Assembly (NCBI GenBank): GCA_946413585.1
Contig: CAMKLG010000018.1
Location: forward strand, 1-49,881
Source: an uncultured Bacteroidales bacterium
Lineage (GTDB): Bacteria; Bacteroidota; Bacteroidia; Bacteroidales; WCHB1-69
DNA: 49,881 nt
Direction: 5' to 3'
This document shows positions 33,457-42,109 of the stretch, piece by piece. A program made the position numbers and the translations under genes. Within the stretch, counting starts at the first letter, position 1. Every line of letters starts with the position of its first letter. The notes below the pieces were generated by a model that worked only from the letters and a program-made list of their open reading frames with translations, searched no databases and had not been told where the DNA came from.

Positions 33457-35103
33457 ATGAAAAAATTATCTACAATGATGGTGATGCTGGCCTGTGTTGC
33501 CCTTTTTGCGTCATGCAAAAACAAAAAAGCCGAAACCTCTAACGAGGAATCCAAGAGCGAACTTCAGCAGAAAGTGGAGGAGTATGCCTACTTCGATTTG
33601 ACTGCCGACCTCTCCAAATTGACTGAGAGCGAACGGCAACTGCTGCCGATTTTCTTCGAAATCGGACAAATCATGGACGACCTGTTTTGGGAACAGACCT
33701 TCGGAGATAAGAGCATTCTCGACACCATCTCCGACCCGTGGATGAAAGATTATGCAATGATCAACTATGGTCCGTGGGATCGCCTCGACGCGGAGAAACC
33801 CTTTGTGCCAGGTTATGGCGAACGCCCTCCAATGGCCAATTACTACCCTCAGGACATTACGAAGGCTGAATATGATGCTTTCGACGATCCGCTGAAATCC
33901 TCCCACTACACCATTCTCAAACGTGACGAGAATGGGAAGCTGATCACGGTCGGATATTATGAAGCCTACAAGGAAAAACTGGATCGCGTGTGCGAGTTGC
34001 TCGACAAGGCTATCGAAATTGCGGACAACCCCACGATGAAAAAGTACTTGGTAGAACGCAAAAAATCTTTGCAGACCAATGACTATTTCCCCAGTGACAT
34101 GGCTTGGATGGATTTGAAGAATTCCAACATCGACTTCGTGTTCGGACCTATCGAGAACTACGACGATGCCTTGAATTCCGTGAAGACCTCTTGGGAAGCT
34201 TTTGTGCTCGTGAAAGATGTGGAAGCCAGCACCAAATTGGACAAATTCGTGAAGATGCTCCCGCAACTGCAACGCGAACTGCCTTGTGATCCCGCACATA
34301 AAACCTACGTGCCGGGTACCACCTGTGATATGAACCTCTATGATGTGGTGTTCTACGGTGGCGACTGTAATGCTGCAGGCAAGACCATCGCCATCAATCT
34401 GCCGAATGACGACAACGTGCAGGCTAAGAAGGGCTCCCGCCGCTTCCAACTGCGCAACGCTATGCAGGCTAAGTTCGACAAAATCATGAAACCCATCGGC
34501 GAAATCATCATTGAACCCTCAGAGCAAAATCACATCACTTTCGACGCTTTCTTCTGGAATGTCACTTTCCATGAAGTGGCGCACGGCTTGGGCGTGAAGC
34601 AGACTATCAACGGTAAAGGTTCCGTGGATGAGGCCATGCAGACTGAAAACTCCAGCTGGGAAGAGGCAAAGGCCGACATCGTGGGCCTGAACCTCGTGCT
34701 CAACCTTATCGATAAGGGTGAAATCACTGACATCTCCGTGGAGGATGCTATTACTACTTACATCGTCGGTTTGCTGCGTAGCGTGCGTTTCGGCGCTTCC
34801 GAGGCTCACGGCATCGCTAATATGATGTGCTACAATTATTTGTTCGAAAACGGTGCGTTCACCCGCAACGGCAATGGAACCTATCACATCAACTACGACA
34901 AGGCTCGCAAGGCGATGGAAGGCTGGATCGCCCTGATCCTCAAGACCCAAGCAGAAGGCAATTTTGAGTTCGCCGCTCAATACAGCAAAGACAACGGCAC
35001 CATCAAAGCTGACCTCCAGAACGACCTCGACCGCATCAACAAGTCCGGTATTCCAAGAGACATTCGTTTCAACCAGGGACTGGATGTGCTGGGACTTAAA
35101 TAA
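33457..35103 (+). CDS. Lipoprotein Zn-metallopeptidase, M49-like (dipeptidyl-peptidase III related)
   Basis: 548 residues from the ATG at 33457 (MKKLSTMMVMLACVALFASC, lipobox FASC, Cys20); the frame to 33340 is not used. The zinc site is FHEVAHGLG followed about 25 residues later by SSWEEAKADIVGL, the third-ligand motif of the M49 group. Classical M49 enzymes have HExxGH, with one residue more between the two His; here the motif is a plain HExxH. The likely role is cutting dipeptides from peptides at the inner face of the outer membrane or in the periplasm. Bacteroidetes proteins of this type are sometimes mislabelled as dihydrofolate reductase or Zn-hydrolase. Single gene. Confidence 0.82.
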   Translation: MKKLSTMMVMLACVALFASCKNKKAETSNEESKSELQQKVEEYAYFDLTADLSKLTESERQLLPIFFEIGQIMDDLFWEQTFGDKSILDTISDPWMKDYAMINYGPWDRLDAEKPFVPGYGERPPMANYYPQDITKAEYDAFDDPLKSSHYTILKRDENGKLITVGYYEAYKEKLDRVCELLDKAIEIADNPTMKKYLVERKKSLQTNDYFPSDMAWMDLKNSNIDFVFGPIENYDDALNSVKTSWEAFVLVKDVEASTKLDKFVKMLPQLQRELPCDPAHKTYVPGTTCDMNLYDVVFYGGDCNAAGKTIAINLPNDDNVQAKKGSRRFQLRNAMQAKFDKIMKPIGEIIIEPSEQNHITFDAFFWNVTFHEVAHGLGVKQTINGKGSVDEAMQTENSSWEEAKADIVGLNLVLNLIDKGEITDISVEDAITTYIVGLLRSVRFGASEAHGIANMMCYNYLFENGAFTRNGNGTYHINYDKARKAMEGWIALILKTQAEGNFEFAAQYSKDNGTIKADLQNDLDRINKSGIPRDIRFNQGLDVLGLK

Positions 35104-35117
35104 TAATAATGAATGAT

Positions 35118-35159
35118 GAATGCAGAATGGTGAATAAATTTTTTCATCATTCTGCATTC
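35118..35159. repeat. Long imperfect hairpin within ATGAATGATGAAT-type low-complexity DNA
   Basis: Arms at 35118-35134 and 35143-35159 are complementary over 17 bases with one G-T pair and an 8-base AT loop. The surrounding 35104-35199 is made of variants of ATGAATGATG. It may serve as a terminator between the M49-like gene and recF. Confidence 0.55.
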
Positions 35160-35202
35160 GTTATTTATCATAGATCATGTATCATTTATCATTCATCATT
35201 TG

Positions 35203-36294
35203 ATGTACCTCAAAACCATCCAACTTACCAATTTCAAGAACTACACCGAAGCTTCGTTTTCGTTCAACGCTAACGTGAACGGCATTGTGGGGGCGAATGG
35301 CAGCGGCAAGACCAACCTGCTGGATGCCATCCACTACCTGTCGTTCGGGAAGAGCTGCTTTTCGGCGAAGGATGTCAGTTCGGTGCGGCTGGGCACGGAT
35401 TTTTTCGCGTTGCACGGTGACTTTGCCGACGAGGAGTCGGGAAACACCACACAGGTGAGTTGTATTTATAAAAATGGTGCGAAGTCGCTCAAAGCCAACA
35501 AGAAAGAGTACGACCGACTGAGCGACCATGTGGGGCTGTTTCCCGTGGTGATGGTTTCGCCTTACGACAGCGACATCATCAACGACGGTAATGAGGTGCG
35601 ACGGAAGTTTTTCGACAAGATTATCTCGCAGTTCGACAAGCTTTATCTGCAGCATCTGATTCATTACAAAAAGCTGTTGCTGCAACGAAATGCAGTGTTG
35701 CGTCAGCAGATGGAGACTCGTCACTCAGATCTATCACTGTTGCAGGTGATTGATTATCAATTGATAGAAGATGGCGTGCAGCTGTATCAGCGCCGCAAGC
35801 AGTTTGTGGAGGATATTCGTCCGATGTTTGTACAGCACTATCGTCAATTGTCGGGTGGAATGGAGGAAGTGGATATCCGCTATGAGTCAGCATTGTTGGA
35901 AACGCCCTTTGAGGAAGGGCTTGCGAAGAGTTTTCCTGCAGATGCGAAATGCGGCTATACGACTTTCGGGGTGCACAAAGATGATTACGATTTCACGATT
36001 GACGGGCATCCGGTGAAACATTTTGGGTCGCAGGGACAACAGAAATCCTTTTCGTTGGCGTTGCGGCTCTCGCAGTTTGATTACGCCTTCGCCTACAACA
36101 AGCGCAAGCCTATCCTGCTGTTGGATGATATTTTCGACAAGTTGGACCGTTCGCGCATTTCCGAGCTGTTGGGTATGGTAGGACGAGAACATTTCGGGCA
36201 GGTGTTTATATCGGATACGGATGAAACACGCGTGAGGGCGATTTTGGGGGAGCACGGAATTGAACATGAGGTGTTTGAGATTAGGAGGGAATAG
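35203..36294 (+). CDS. recF: DNA replication and repair protein RecF
   Basis: 363 residues from the ATG at 35203 (a TTG one codon earlier is also open). SMC-like ATPase that helps load RecA at gaps. Walker A GIVGANGSGKTNLLDAIHYL; signature FGSQGQQKSFSLALRL; Walker B KPILLLDDIFDKLD. It lies apart from dnaA or dnaN, as is usual in Bacteroidetes. The region after it (36295-36536) is low-complexity AT/G-rich DNA and the tRNA promoter. Confidence 0.94.
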   Translation: MYLKTIQLTNFKNYTEASFSFNANVNGIVGANGSGKTNLLDAIHYLSFGKSCFSAKDVSSVRLGTDFFALHGDFADEESGNTTQVSCIYKNGAKSLKANKKEYDRLSDHVGLFPVVMVSPYDSDIINDGNEVRRKFFDKIISQFDKLYLQHLIHYKKLLLQRNAVLRQQMETRHSDLSLLQVIDYQLIEDGVQLYQRRKQFVEDIRPMFVQHYRQLSGGMEEVDIRYESALLETPFEEGLAKSFPADAKCGYTTFGVHKDDYDFTIDGHPVKHFGSQGQQKSFSLALRLSQFDYAFAYNKRKPILLLDDIFDKLDRSRISELLGMVGREHFGQVFISDTDETRVRAILGEHGIEHEVFEIRRE

Positions 36295-36516
36295 TGAATA
36301 GTGAATAGTGAAGAGGGGCTGCCATGGTGTTGAGAGGTCATATTATGGAGTTTTGGGTTGTTGGGGAATGGAGGGGGTGAAATAGCGAAGGAGAGGGCAT
36401 AAATATGCGAAAAAAATGCTCGTAAAAAGGATTGGCTAAATGATGTATGATGTAATTTGTTGATTATAAAGGTTATAAAATTGAGATGAGGGGATGGCTG
36501 GAATCAAAAAAAAATG

Positions 36517-36524
36517 TACTTTTG
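36517..36524 (+). promoter_or_regulatory. Predicted -7 box (TACTTTTG) of the tRNA-Pro/tRNA-Arg unit
   Basis: TACTTTTG ends 12 bp before the mature tRNA-Pro. The two tRNAs are 16 bp apart and share the terminator at 36704-36730, so they are one unit. Confidence 0.65.
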
Positions 36525-36536
36525 CAGTCTGAAAAA

Positions 36537-36611
36537 CGGGATATAGCGTAGTCCGGTTATCGCGCCTGCTTTGGGAGCAGGAGGTCGCAAGTTCGAATCT
36601 TGCTATCCCGA
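36537..36611 (+). tRNA. tRNA-Pro, anticodon TGG
   Basis: Acceptor CGGGATA/TATCCCG with discriminator A, D arm GCGTAGTCCGGTTATCGC, anticodon stem CCTGC/GCAGG with loop TTTGGGA (anticodon TGG), T arm GCAAGTTCGAATCTTGC. CCA not encoded. Confidence 0.95.
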
Positions 36612-36627
36612 CGAGGCGTAAGCCTAA

Positions 36628-36701
36628 GGTTCCGTAGCTCAACTGGATAGAGCAGCTGCCTTCTAAGCAGCAGGTTTTGCGTTCGAGTCGCAACGGAATC
36701 A
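36628..36701 (+). tRNA. tRNA-Arg, anticodon TCT
   Basis: Acceptor GGTTCCG/CGGAATC, D arm GCTCAACTGGATAGAGC, anticodon stem GCTGC/GCAGC with loop CTTCTAA (anticodon TCT), T arm with GTTCGAG. Unlike the proline tRNAs it is followed by an encoded CCA (36702-36704). Confidence 0.95.
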
Positions 36702-36703
36702 CC

Positions 36704-36730
36704 AAAAGCCCCTTGTAGAGGGGCTTTTTT
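36704..36730 (+). terminator. Intrinsic terminator of the tRNA pair
   Basis: AAGCCCC and GGGGCTT arms with a 7-base loop followed by a T-run. Confidence 0.85.
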
Positions 36731-36791
36731 CGTCTTCCGTCAAGACGCTGCACACCCCATCCCTACTGTTCATAAATAATAATATCTTTTT

Positions 36792-36822
36792 TTTGCATTT
36801 CCGCGATAAGAATGTACTTTTG
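36792..36822 (+). promoter_or_regulatory. Predicted promoter of prs (TTTG-N19-TACTTTTG)
   Basis: TTTG at 36792-36795 and TACTTTTG at 36815-36822 with 19 bp between: exact consensus layout. The prs ATG is 44 bp downstream. Confidence 0.7.
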
Positions 36823-36866
36823 TAATCTCATTTTATGAATTTCAAAACGTTAAATATCAATTGTTT

Positions 36867-37799
36867 ATGAATCACGATTACGTATTGGTAGCCGGTCGGT
36901 CGAATCCGGAACTGGCGAAAAAGATTGCCGATTGTTTGCACAAGCCGCTTCTCTCGGTGGACATTTTGCAGTTCAAAGACGGTGAAATCCAGGTGTATTA
37001 CAACGAGACCATCCGCGGACGCGATGTGTTTATCATCCAACCGACATTCTCGCCGGCGGACAACATCATCGAGTTGCTGATTGCCATCGACGCTGCTAAG
37101 CGCGCTTCTGCACGCAGCATCATTGCCGTTATCCCTTATTTCGGTTATGCTCGTCAGGATCGCAAGGACAAGCCTCGCACCTCTATCGGTGCCAAGTTGA
37201 TGTGCAACCTGCTTACGGCAGCTGGTGTGAGCCGAGTTATCACCATGGACTTGCACGCCGATCAGATTCAGGGCTTTTTCGAAGTACCGGTGGATCACCT
37301 GTTTGCTTCCAATGTCTTCATCCCGCTGGTGAAGAATTCCGGTTGGGAGAACATCAGTATTGCTTCTCCTGACACAGGCGGTACCAAACGTGCCTCTACA
37401 TACGCCAAGGCTCTTAACTGCGAATTGGCTATCGGTTATAAGCAGCGCGAGAAACAAAACGAGGTGGCATCTTTGCAAATCATTGGTGATGTGAAAGACA
37501 AAAACGTGATTCTAGTGGATGACATCATCGATACAGCTGGCACGCTTTGCAAGGCTGCTGCCCGCATCAAGGAGATGGGAGCCCTCAGCGTCCGCGCTAT
37601 GTGTGCTCATGGCCTCTTCTCTGGCGATGCGCTTGAGAAAATCGAGAATTCCGTGCTTGACGAGGTGCTCGTCACCGACACTATCCCGTTGAAGCGCCCT
37701 TGTGCCAAGGTGAAAGTTATCTCCGTGGCCAAACTGCTGTCTGAAATCATCCTAAGCGTCGAAGACAACACGTCCATCTCGTCGCATTATTATGTATAA
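36867..37799 (+). CDS. prs: Ribose-phosphate pyrophosphokinase
   Basis: 310 residues from the ATG at 36867 (a TTG at 36861 also opens the frame). Makes PRPP from ribose 5-phosphate and ATP for purine, pyrimidine, His and Trp synthesis. YFGYARQDRKDKPR is the ATP-binding flexible loop; TMDLHADQIQGFF and VILVDDIIDTAGTLCKAA (PRPP-binding) are complete. Single gene with a strong promoter and terminator. Confidence 0.95.
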   Translation: MNHDYVLVAGRSNPELAKKIADCLHKPLLSVDILQFKDGEIQVYYNETIRGRDVFIIQPTFSPADNIIELLIAIDAAKRASARSIIAVIPYFGYARQDRKDKPRTSIGAKLMCNLLTAAGVSRVITMDLHADQIQGFFEVPVDHLFASNVFIPLVKNSGWENISIASPDTGGTKRASTYAKALNCELAIGYKQREKQNEVASLQIIGDVKDKNVILVDDIIDTAGTLCKAAARIKEMGALSVRAMCAHGLFSGDALEKIENSVLDEVLVTDTIPLKRPCAKVKVISVAKLLSEIILSVEDNTSISSHYYV

Positions 37800-37846
37800 C
37801 CGAACAAAAAAACGTCCCTCCAACGGAGGGACGTTTTTTTGTTCGG
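37800..37846. terminator. Bidirectional terminator with a 22-bp perfect stem
   Basis: Arms at 37800-37821 and 37825-37846 are perfectly complementary with a 3-base loop. An A-run in the left arm and a T-run in the right arm let it end transcripts from prs (plus) and from the minus-strand lipoprotein. Confidence 0.85.
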
Positions 37847-37865
37847 TTATGCCAATAGCCAATAG

Positions 37866-38441
37866 CTAACGGCCAATAGCCAACTCCTCTTCCAACTGAC
37901 TTTCCGTTTTTCCCAACAGGGTGAGATATTGTTGAAATACCGGCGTGAGTGAATCGTTGGGGAATCGGTTGATGAAGTCGCGGTATTCGCTTTCTGCACT
38001 GCGCCAGTCGCCGAGGATGTCGTCATAGACGATGGCTCGCTGCCAGTAGCAGAGTTTTGCTTGGTCGAGGTCGGGATATTGTTCTTGGAATTGGTTGAAG
38101 ATGGCGAGAGCGCGTTTCGCGTTGCGTGCCCGTGCCTCCACGTTGCCTAGCCTGTCCGCCGATTTCGCCAAGATCATGCTGCCCACGCCCGCGCGATAGA
38201 GCATTCCCGGGGCAAGAGTGTCGTCAGGGTGCTTTTCCGCGAAAGCCATCGCTTTTACGATGAAGGCATTGAACGCGGCTGTGTCAATCCGCCCGCAAAG
38301 GGCGTATATGGAATCGGAATGGTTGTATGCTGCGAGCAACGAGTCGCTTTCTTGTCGGATTGCCTTCTGTTCGGCACGCTTGCCGTTATGGCACGCTGCC
38401 AAAAACAAAACTGATAATATAACCGTGAATAATCGTTTCAT
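37866..38441 (-). CDS. TPR-like lipoprotein (hypothetical)
   Basis: 191 residues from the ATG at 38441 (MKRLFTVILSVLFLAAC, lipobox LAAC, Cys17); the frame to 38459 runs into the TTTTTCATCG repeats. The mature part is helical with TPR-like repeats (FIVKAMAFAEKHPDDTLAPGMLYRAG; ARNAKRALAIFNQFQEQYPDLDQ; WRSAESEYRDFINRFPNDSLT), similar in style to YbgF/BamD-type lipoproteins but with no family match that I can name. Probably periplasmic, anchored in the outer membrane. Confidence 0.78.
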   Translation of the reverse strand: MKRLFTVILSVLFLAACHNGKRAEQKAIRQESDSLLAAYNHSDSIYALCGRIDTAAFNAFIVKAMAFAEKHPDDTLAPGMLYRAGVGSMILAKSADRLGNVEARARNAKRALAIFNQFQEQYPDLDQAKLCYWQRAIVYDDILGDWRSAESEYRDFINRFPNDSLTPVFQQYLTLLGKTESQLEEELAIGR

Positions 38442-38445
38442 CGTT

Positions 38446-38540
38446 TCATCGTTTTTCATCGTTTTTCATCGTTTTTCATCGTTTTTCATCGTCCATTCAT
38501 CGCATCATCGTGTCATCGCCATTCATCGTCATCATTCATC
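38446..38540. repeat. Tandem TTTTTCATCG repeat and degenerate CATCG tract
   Basis: Four to five near-perfect 10-bp units TTTTTCATCG (about 38450-38490) are followed by shortened variants (CCATTCATCG, TCATCGCCATT). The same unit recurs next to the second 59-bp element at 47788-47802. It lies at the start of the 37866 gene and may alter its leader. Confidence 0.75.
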
Positions 38541-38542
38541 GT

Positions 38543-38601
38543 CCTAGGGCTCGCTACGCTCACCCTAGGCTGACATAGGTCGGGCTTTCAGCCCTTTTTG
38601 G
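38543..38601. repeat. 59-bp double-hairpin element, copy 1
   Basis: The arms CCTAGGG and CCCTAGG enclose CTCGCTACGCTCA; a second hairpin GGGC-TTTCA-GCCC with a following T-run ends it. It differs from copy 2 (47726-47784) at a single base. It ends 2 bp before the def stop codon (minus strand). Confidence 0.85.
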
Positions 38602-38603
38602 AA

Positions 38604-39152
38604 TTATTTTTTGGTTTTGTAGGCGGGGTGGACTTTGCCGCTGGCGATGTCGTTGAGTTGGCGTTTGAGGACCATCTTTTTGATTTGGGAGAGGTTGTCG
38701 GTGAAGACTTTGCCTTCGAGGTGGTCGTACTCGTGTTGGATGATGCGGGCCAGGATGCCGTTGATGTCCTCATCGTGGTATTCGCCTTTTTCATCGTAGT
38801 AGGTGATGTGGATGTCGGACTTGCGGATGACATCCTCGTTGATTTTCGGGAGGCTGAGGCAGCCCTCGGCGAAGGGAACATCCTCTCCGAAACGGTCGGT
38901 GATGGTGGGGTTGATGAAAGCGCCCTTGAACGGCTCGTGGTCGGGATAAATCTCTTTGTAAGGTGCTGAATCAACCACAAATACGCGCATGGACTTGCCC
39001 ACCTGAGGGGCGGCTAAACCCACGCCCTCTGCGTGGTACATGGTCTCAAACATGTCGGTGATGAACGTTTTCAACGACTCGTCTTTCAAGTCAATTTCCG
39101 CCGCTGTCTTGCGCAGCACGGGGTTTCCATATAATACAATAGGTAATATCAT
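38604..39152 (-). CDS. def: Peptide deformylase
   Basis: 182 residues. Removes the formyl group from the N-terminal Met of new proteins. All three motifs are intact: GVGLAAPQVGK, EGCLSLP and QHEYDHLEGKVF (the HExxH-type metal site). Its start overlaps the ruvX stop by 4 bp, so the two are translationally coupled. Confidence 0.95.
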   Translation of the reverse strand: MILPIVLYGNPVLRKTAAEIDLKDESLKTFITDMFETMYHAEGVGLAAPQVGKSMRVFVVDSAPYKEIYPDHEPFKGAFINPTITDRFGEDVPFAEGCLSLPKINEDVIRKSDIHITYYDEKGEYHDEDINGILARIIQHEYDHLEGKVFTDNLSQIKKMVLKRQLNDIASGKVHPAYKTKK

Positions 39153-39601
39153 TGCTCTGTTTTTCTTAATTTTATCAAATCTTGTTGCTCCAGATAGGAT
39201 TGCAGGATGATGGCAGCGCTCATCTTGTCCACCAACGCCTTGTTCTGTCGGTCTTTTTTCTTCAACCCGATGTCAATCATGGTTTGGAAGGCGATACGCG
39301 ATGTAAAACGCTCGTCCATGCGGGCGATTTCGGTACCGGGAGATAATTTCGGCAACTCCTTGCGCAGTCGGTTGACGAAAGGTTCGATGTAGCGGCAGGA
39401 CTCCGACGGAGTGTTGTCCAATTGTTTCGCTTCTCCAATCACAATGACATCGACGTTCTCCTTTTTGAGGTAATCTTTCAGATAGTCAAAGGATTGCGCT
39501 ACGGGCACGGTCTCCAGCGCATGGGCACAAATCTGCAGTTCGTCGGTCACGGCGAACCCCACGCGCTTTTGTCCATAGTCGATGGCCATAATCCTACCCA
39601 T
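39149..39601 (-). CDS. ruvX: Putative pre-16S rRNA nuclease / Holliday-junction-resolvase-like YqgF
   Basis: 150 residues. RNase H-like fold: IMAIDYGQKRVGFAVTD (first Asp), MDERFTSRIA and DKMSAAIILQSYL (last acidic motif) are intact. Probably matures the 5' end of 16S rRNA. First gene of the ruvX-def pair; a box TATTTTCG on the minus strand in the divergent region is one base off the promoter consensus. Confidence 0.93.
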   Translation of the reverse strand: MGRIMAIDYGQKRVGFAVTDELQICAHALETVPVAQSFDYLKDYLKKENVDVIVIGEAKQLDNTPSESCRYIEPFVNRLRKELPKLSPGTEIARMDERFTSRIAFQTMIDIGLKKKDRQNKALVDKMSAAIILQSYLEQQDLIKLRKTEQ

Positions 39602-39644
39602 TATCTGACAATTTTTTTCGGGCGCGAAAATACAAAAAAAATAC

Positions 39645-39652
39645 TATTTTTG
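39645..39652 (+). promoter_or_regulatory. Predicted -7 box (TATTTTTG) of glnS
   Basis: TATTTTTG lies 36 bp before the ATG at 39689, in the gap shared with the divergent ruvX gene. Confidence 0.6.
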
Positions 39653-39688
39653 CAGCTTGTTTTTTTTACCATATAAATATTATAGATT

Positions 39689-41320
39689 ATGAATTTCATT
39701 GAGCAAATTATCGAAGAAGACATTCAGAACCGGAAGAACGATGCGAAAGTACATACTCGATTCCCTCCAGAGCCGAACGGTTACCTGCATATCGGCCATG
39801 CCAAATCCATCTGTTTGAATTTCGGTATAGCTCAGAAATACAATGGGTTGTGCAACTTGCGTTTGGATGACACCAATCCCGTGAAGGAGGACACTGAATA
39901 CGTGGATTCTATCAAAGAAGACATCCAATGGTTAGGTTTCCAATGGGCGGAGGAACATTACGCTTCCGACTATTTTGACCAGCTTTACCTTTGGGCTGAG
40001 CAGCTCATCCAAGATGGTCTCGCATACGTCGATGATCAGTCGCAGGAGGAAATCAGCAAGGGTAGGGGAGTGCCAACGCAGCCTGGCACTGAGAGTCCGT
40101 ACCGCAACCGCAGCGTGGAGGAGAACCTCGACCTCTTCCGCCGTATGCGTGCGGGCGAGTTCCCTGACGGCAGCCGCGTGCTTCGCGCCAAAATTGACAT
40201 GGCATCGCCCAACATGCACTTCCGTGACCCCATCATGTATCGCATTCTGCATGCCGACCATCATCGTACCGGCAGCAAGTGGTGCATCTACCCGATGTAC
40301 GATTTTGCGCACGGTCAGAGCGACTCTATCGAGGGTATCACGCATTCCATCTGCACCTTGGAGTTCGAAGTGCACCGCCCGCTATACGACTGGTTCTGTG
40401 AGGCACTGCATATCCACCATCCGCAGCAGATTGAGTTCGCGCGTTTGAATCTCAACTACACCATCATGAGCAAGCGCAAACTTCTCCAACTCGTTAAGGA
40501 GAATTACGTGAACGGTTGGGACGACCCGCGTATGCCTACCATTTGCGGTCTGCGTCGTCGTGGTTACACACCCGCGGCCATCCGCAATTTCGCCGAAACC
40601 GTCGGCGTGGCTAAACGCGACAACATCATTGATGTCTCTCTGCTCGAATTCTGCGCCCGCGAGGATCTCAATAAGACAGCCATCCGCACGATGGCCGTCC
40701 TCGACCCGGTGAAGCTTATCATCGACAACTATCCTGAGGATCAAGTGGAGATGATGGATGCCGTTAATAATCCCGAAGATGAGGGTGCCGGCACGCGTAA
40801 GGTTCCATTTGCCAAGGAGTTATGGATTGAGCGTGCTGATTTCCGCGAAAATGCCGACAAGAAATTCTACCGCCTCTCCATCGACCGAGAGGTGCGTCTG
40901 AAATACGCTTACATCATCAAATGTACGCACATCGTGAAGGACGAAAACGGCGAAATCACCGAGATTCACTGCACTTACGACCCGCTGACCAAGAGCGGTA
41001 TGCCCGACAGCAACCGCAAGGTGAAGGCGACCATCCATTGGGTGCCCGTGAAGCATTCTAAAGCTGCGGAGGTGCGACTTTTCGATCGCCTCTTCAACGT
41101 GCCTGCCCCTGATGATTGCGAAGAGGGCAAAACTTTCCTCGACAATCTGAATCCTAATTCGTTAATTACCACGCAAGCTTGGGTGGAAGAGGGTCTTACC
41201 TACGAGAAAGCCTCCACCATCAAGCACTTCCAGTTCGAGCGCATCGGCTACTTCTACTGCGATCCCGACTCCACTGAAGAGAAATTGGTCTTTAACAAAA
41301 CCGTCAGCCTCAAGCAATAG
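39689..41320 (+). CDS. glnS: Glutamine--tRNA ligase
   Basis: 543 residues. Class I synthetase: [16 protein letters not shown] is the HIGH motif, [10 protein letters not shown] the KMSKS-like loop (Bacteroidetes form). [12 protein letters not shown] and [17 protein letters not shown] are GlnRS rather than GluRS signatures. The C-terminal anticodon-binding beta-barrels ([24 protein letters not shown]) are complete. Its presence means Gln-tRNA is charged directly here. The REP-like element at 41339-41414 separates it from the next gene. Confidence 0.95.
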   Translation: MNFIEQIIEEDIQNRKNDAKVHTRFPPEPNGYLHIGHAKSICLNFGIAQKYNGLCNLRLDDTNPVKEDTEYVDSIKEDIQWLGFQWAEEHYASDYFDQLYLWAEQLIQDGLAYVDDQSQEEISKGRGVPTQPGTESPYRNRSVEENLDLFRRMRAGEFPDGSRVLRAKIDMASPNMHFRDPIMYRILHADHHRTGSKWCIYPMYDFAHGQSDSIEGITHSICTLEFEVHRPLYDWFCEALHIHHPQQIEFARLNLNYTIMSKRKLLQLVKENYVNGWDDPRMPTICGLRRRGYTPAAIRNFAETVGVAKRDNIIDVSLLEFCAREDLNKTAIRTMAVLDPVKLIIDNYPEDQVEMMDAVNNPEDEGAGTRKVPFAKELWIERADFRENADKKFYRLSIDREVRLKYAYIIKCTHIVKDENGEITEIHCTYDPLTKSGMPDSNRKVKATIHWVPVKHSKAAEVRLFDRLFNVPAPDDCEEGKTFLDNLNPNSLITTQAWVEEGLTYEKASTIKHFQFERIGYFYCDPDSTEEKLVFNKTVSLKQ

Positions 41321-41338
41321 TATATATTAAAGTTCTCC

Positions 41339-41414
41339 TTAAGCAGTCTCGAAGGATAACACGTGCGAAGTGCAATTTACCCCACACAAGCGACGTAGGA
41401 GCGCAGTGTAGGGC
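41339..41414 (+). repeat. Solitary REP-like element, copy g (degenerate)
   Basis: Same plan and orientation as copy a (2621-2694): remnant small hairpin TCTCGAAGGA, ACGTGCGAAGTGC, then the palindrome CCCCACAC (41380-41387) to AGTGTAGGG (41405-41413), with mismatches. It ends 2 bp before the start codon of the next gene and so occupies its ribosome-binding region. Confidence 0.75.
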
Positions 41415-41416
41415 GT

Positions 41417-41848
41417 ATGGAAAAGACTATGCATAACTTACTCGATTACGACCCCAAAGTCCTGATGGCCTTCCTGAAAAGTTTGGAGGGCGATCGGAAG
41501 TTCAGTGATTTCCTGATGAACAATGGATTTCCTGAGTTGGAGGCGTTGTCGTCGGCAATACACTCCAACGAGGCGGCGTTGCAATGGCTGTTGGACAACG
41601 GCTATCCCGAGTTCGCGGTTTTGAGCAACGCGATAGACAACGAAGATGCGGCTATTGCCTGGTTGGACAAATACCATTGCACCTTCTTGGCTACCTTTGC
41701 CGCCGCCTGCCGTAAGGAGACCGCTGCTATCAAGTGGTTCGCCGACAACGATTTGCGGCTCTTCATCATGATTATCAACGAAATCCACCACATCCTGCTG
41801 TATCAGTCGTGGGATGCGAGCGATTTCCATAAGTTGAGGAGGTCGTGA
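41417..41848 (+). CDS. Small helical repeat protein (hypothetical)
   Basis: 143 residues, no signal peptide, probably cytoplasmic. Three helical repeats of ~30 residues are visible: FPELEALSSAIHSNEAALQWLLDNG, YPEFAVLSNAIDNEDAAIAWLDKY and LATFAAACRKETAAIKWFADN, each ending in (A)xxWL(D). The style recalls ankyrin-like solenoids, but no family is claimed. Start at the ATG at 41417, directly after the REP-like element. A strong terminator follows at 41920. Confidence 0.72.
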   Translation: MEKTMHNLLDYDPKVLMAFLKSLEGDRKFSDFLMNNGFPELEALSSAIHSNEAALQWLLDNGYPEFAVLSNAIDNEDAAIAWLDKYHCTFLATFAAACRKETAAIKWFADNDLRLFIMIINEIHHILLYQSWDASDFHKLRRS

Positions 41849-41919
41849 TGGAGGGTTTAAGGTTTAGAGTTTAGGGGGTAAGGTGTTGGCTCGTAGGCAT
41901 CTTGTACTAACAAGATAAT

Positions 41920-41968
41920 AATGAACAGCCTCGCTATCGGAAGACGGCGAGGCTGTTCATTTTTTTTG
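41920..41968 (+). terminator. Intrinsic terminator before the Na/Pi cotransporter leader
   Basis: ATGAACAGCCTCGC and GCGAGGCTGTTCAT arms (G-C rich, 14 bp) with a ~13-base loop, followed by eight T. It ends the transcript of the 41417 gene. Confidence 0.85.
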
Positions 41969-41992
41969 TTTCCGAACAAAACGGAAAAATGT

Positions 41993-42000
41993 TATTTTTG
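41993..42000 (+). promoter_or_regulatory. Predicted -7 box (TATTTTTG) with a ~220-nt leader before the Na/Pi cotransporter
   Basis: TATTTTTG at 41993-42000 is the best promoter in 41849-42225. The start codon is at 42226, so the mRNA would carry a long leader whose last ~110 nt are the low-complexity tract at 42110-42222. No other gene is seen in this 377-bp gap. Confidence 0.5.
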
Positions 42001-42109
42001 CCACCGAATTTTAAATTGGCGAAATATTTTTTTGCGGCAAGAATGAAGAAGAATGATAATGTGCTAAATTATTGTTTTACAAATGTTTGAACTGTATATT
42101 TTATAAACT

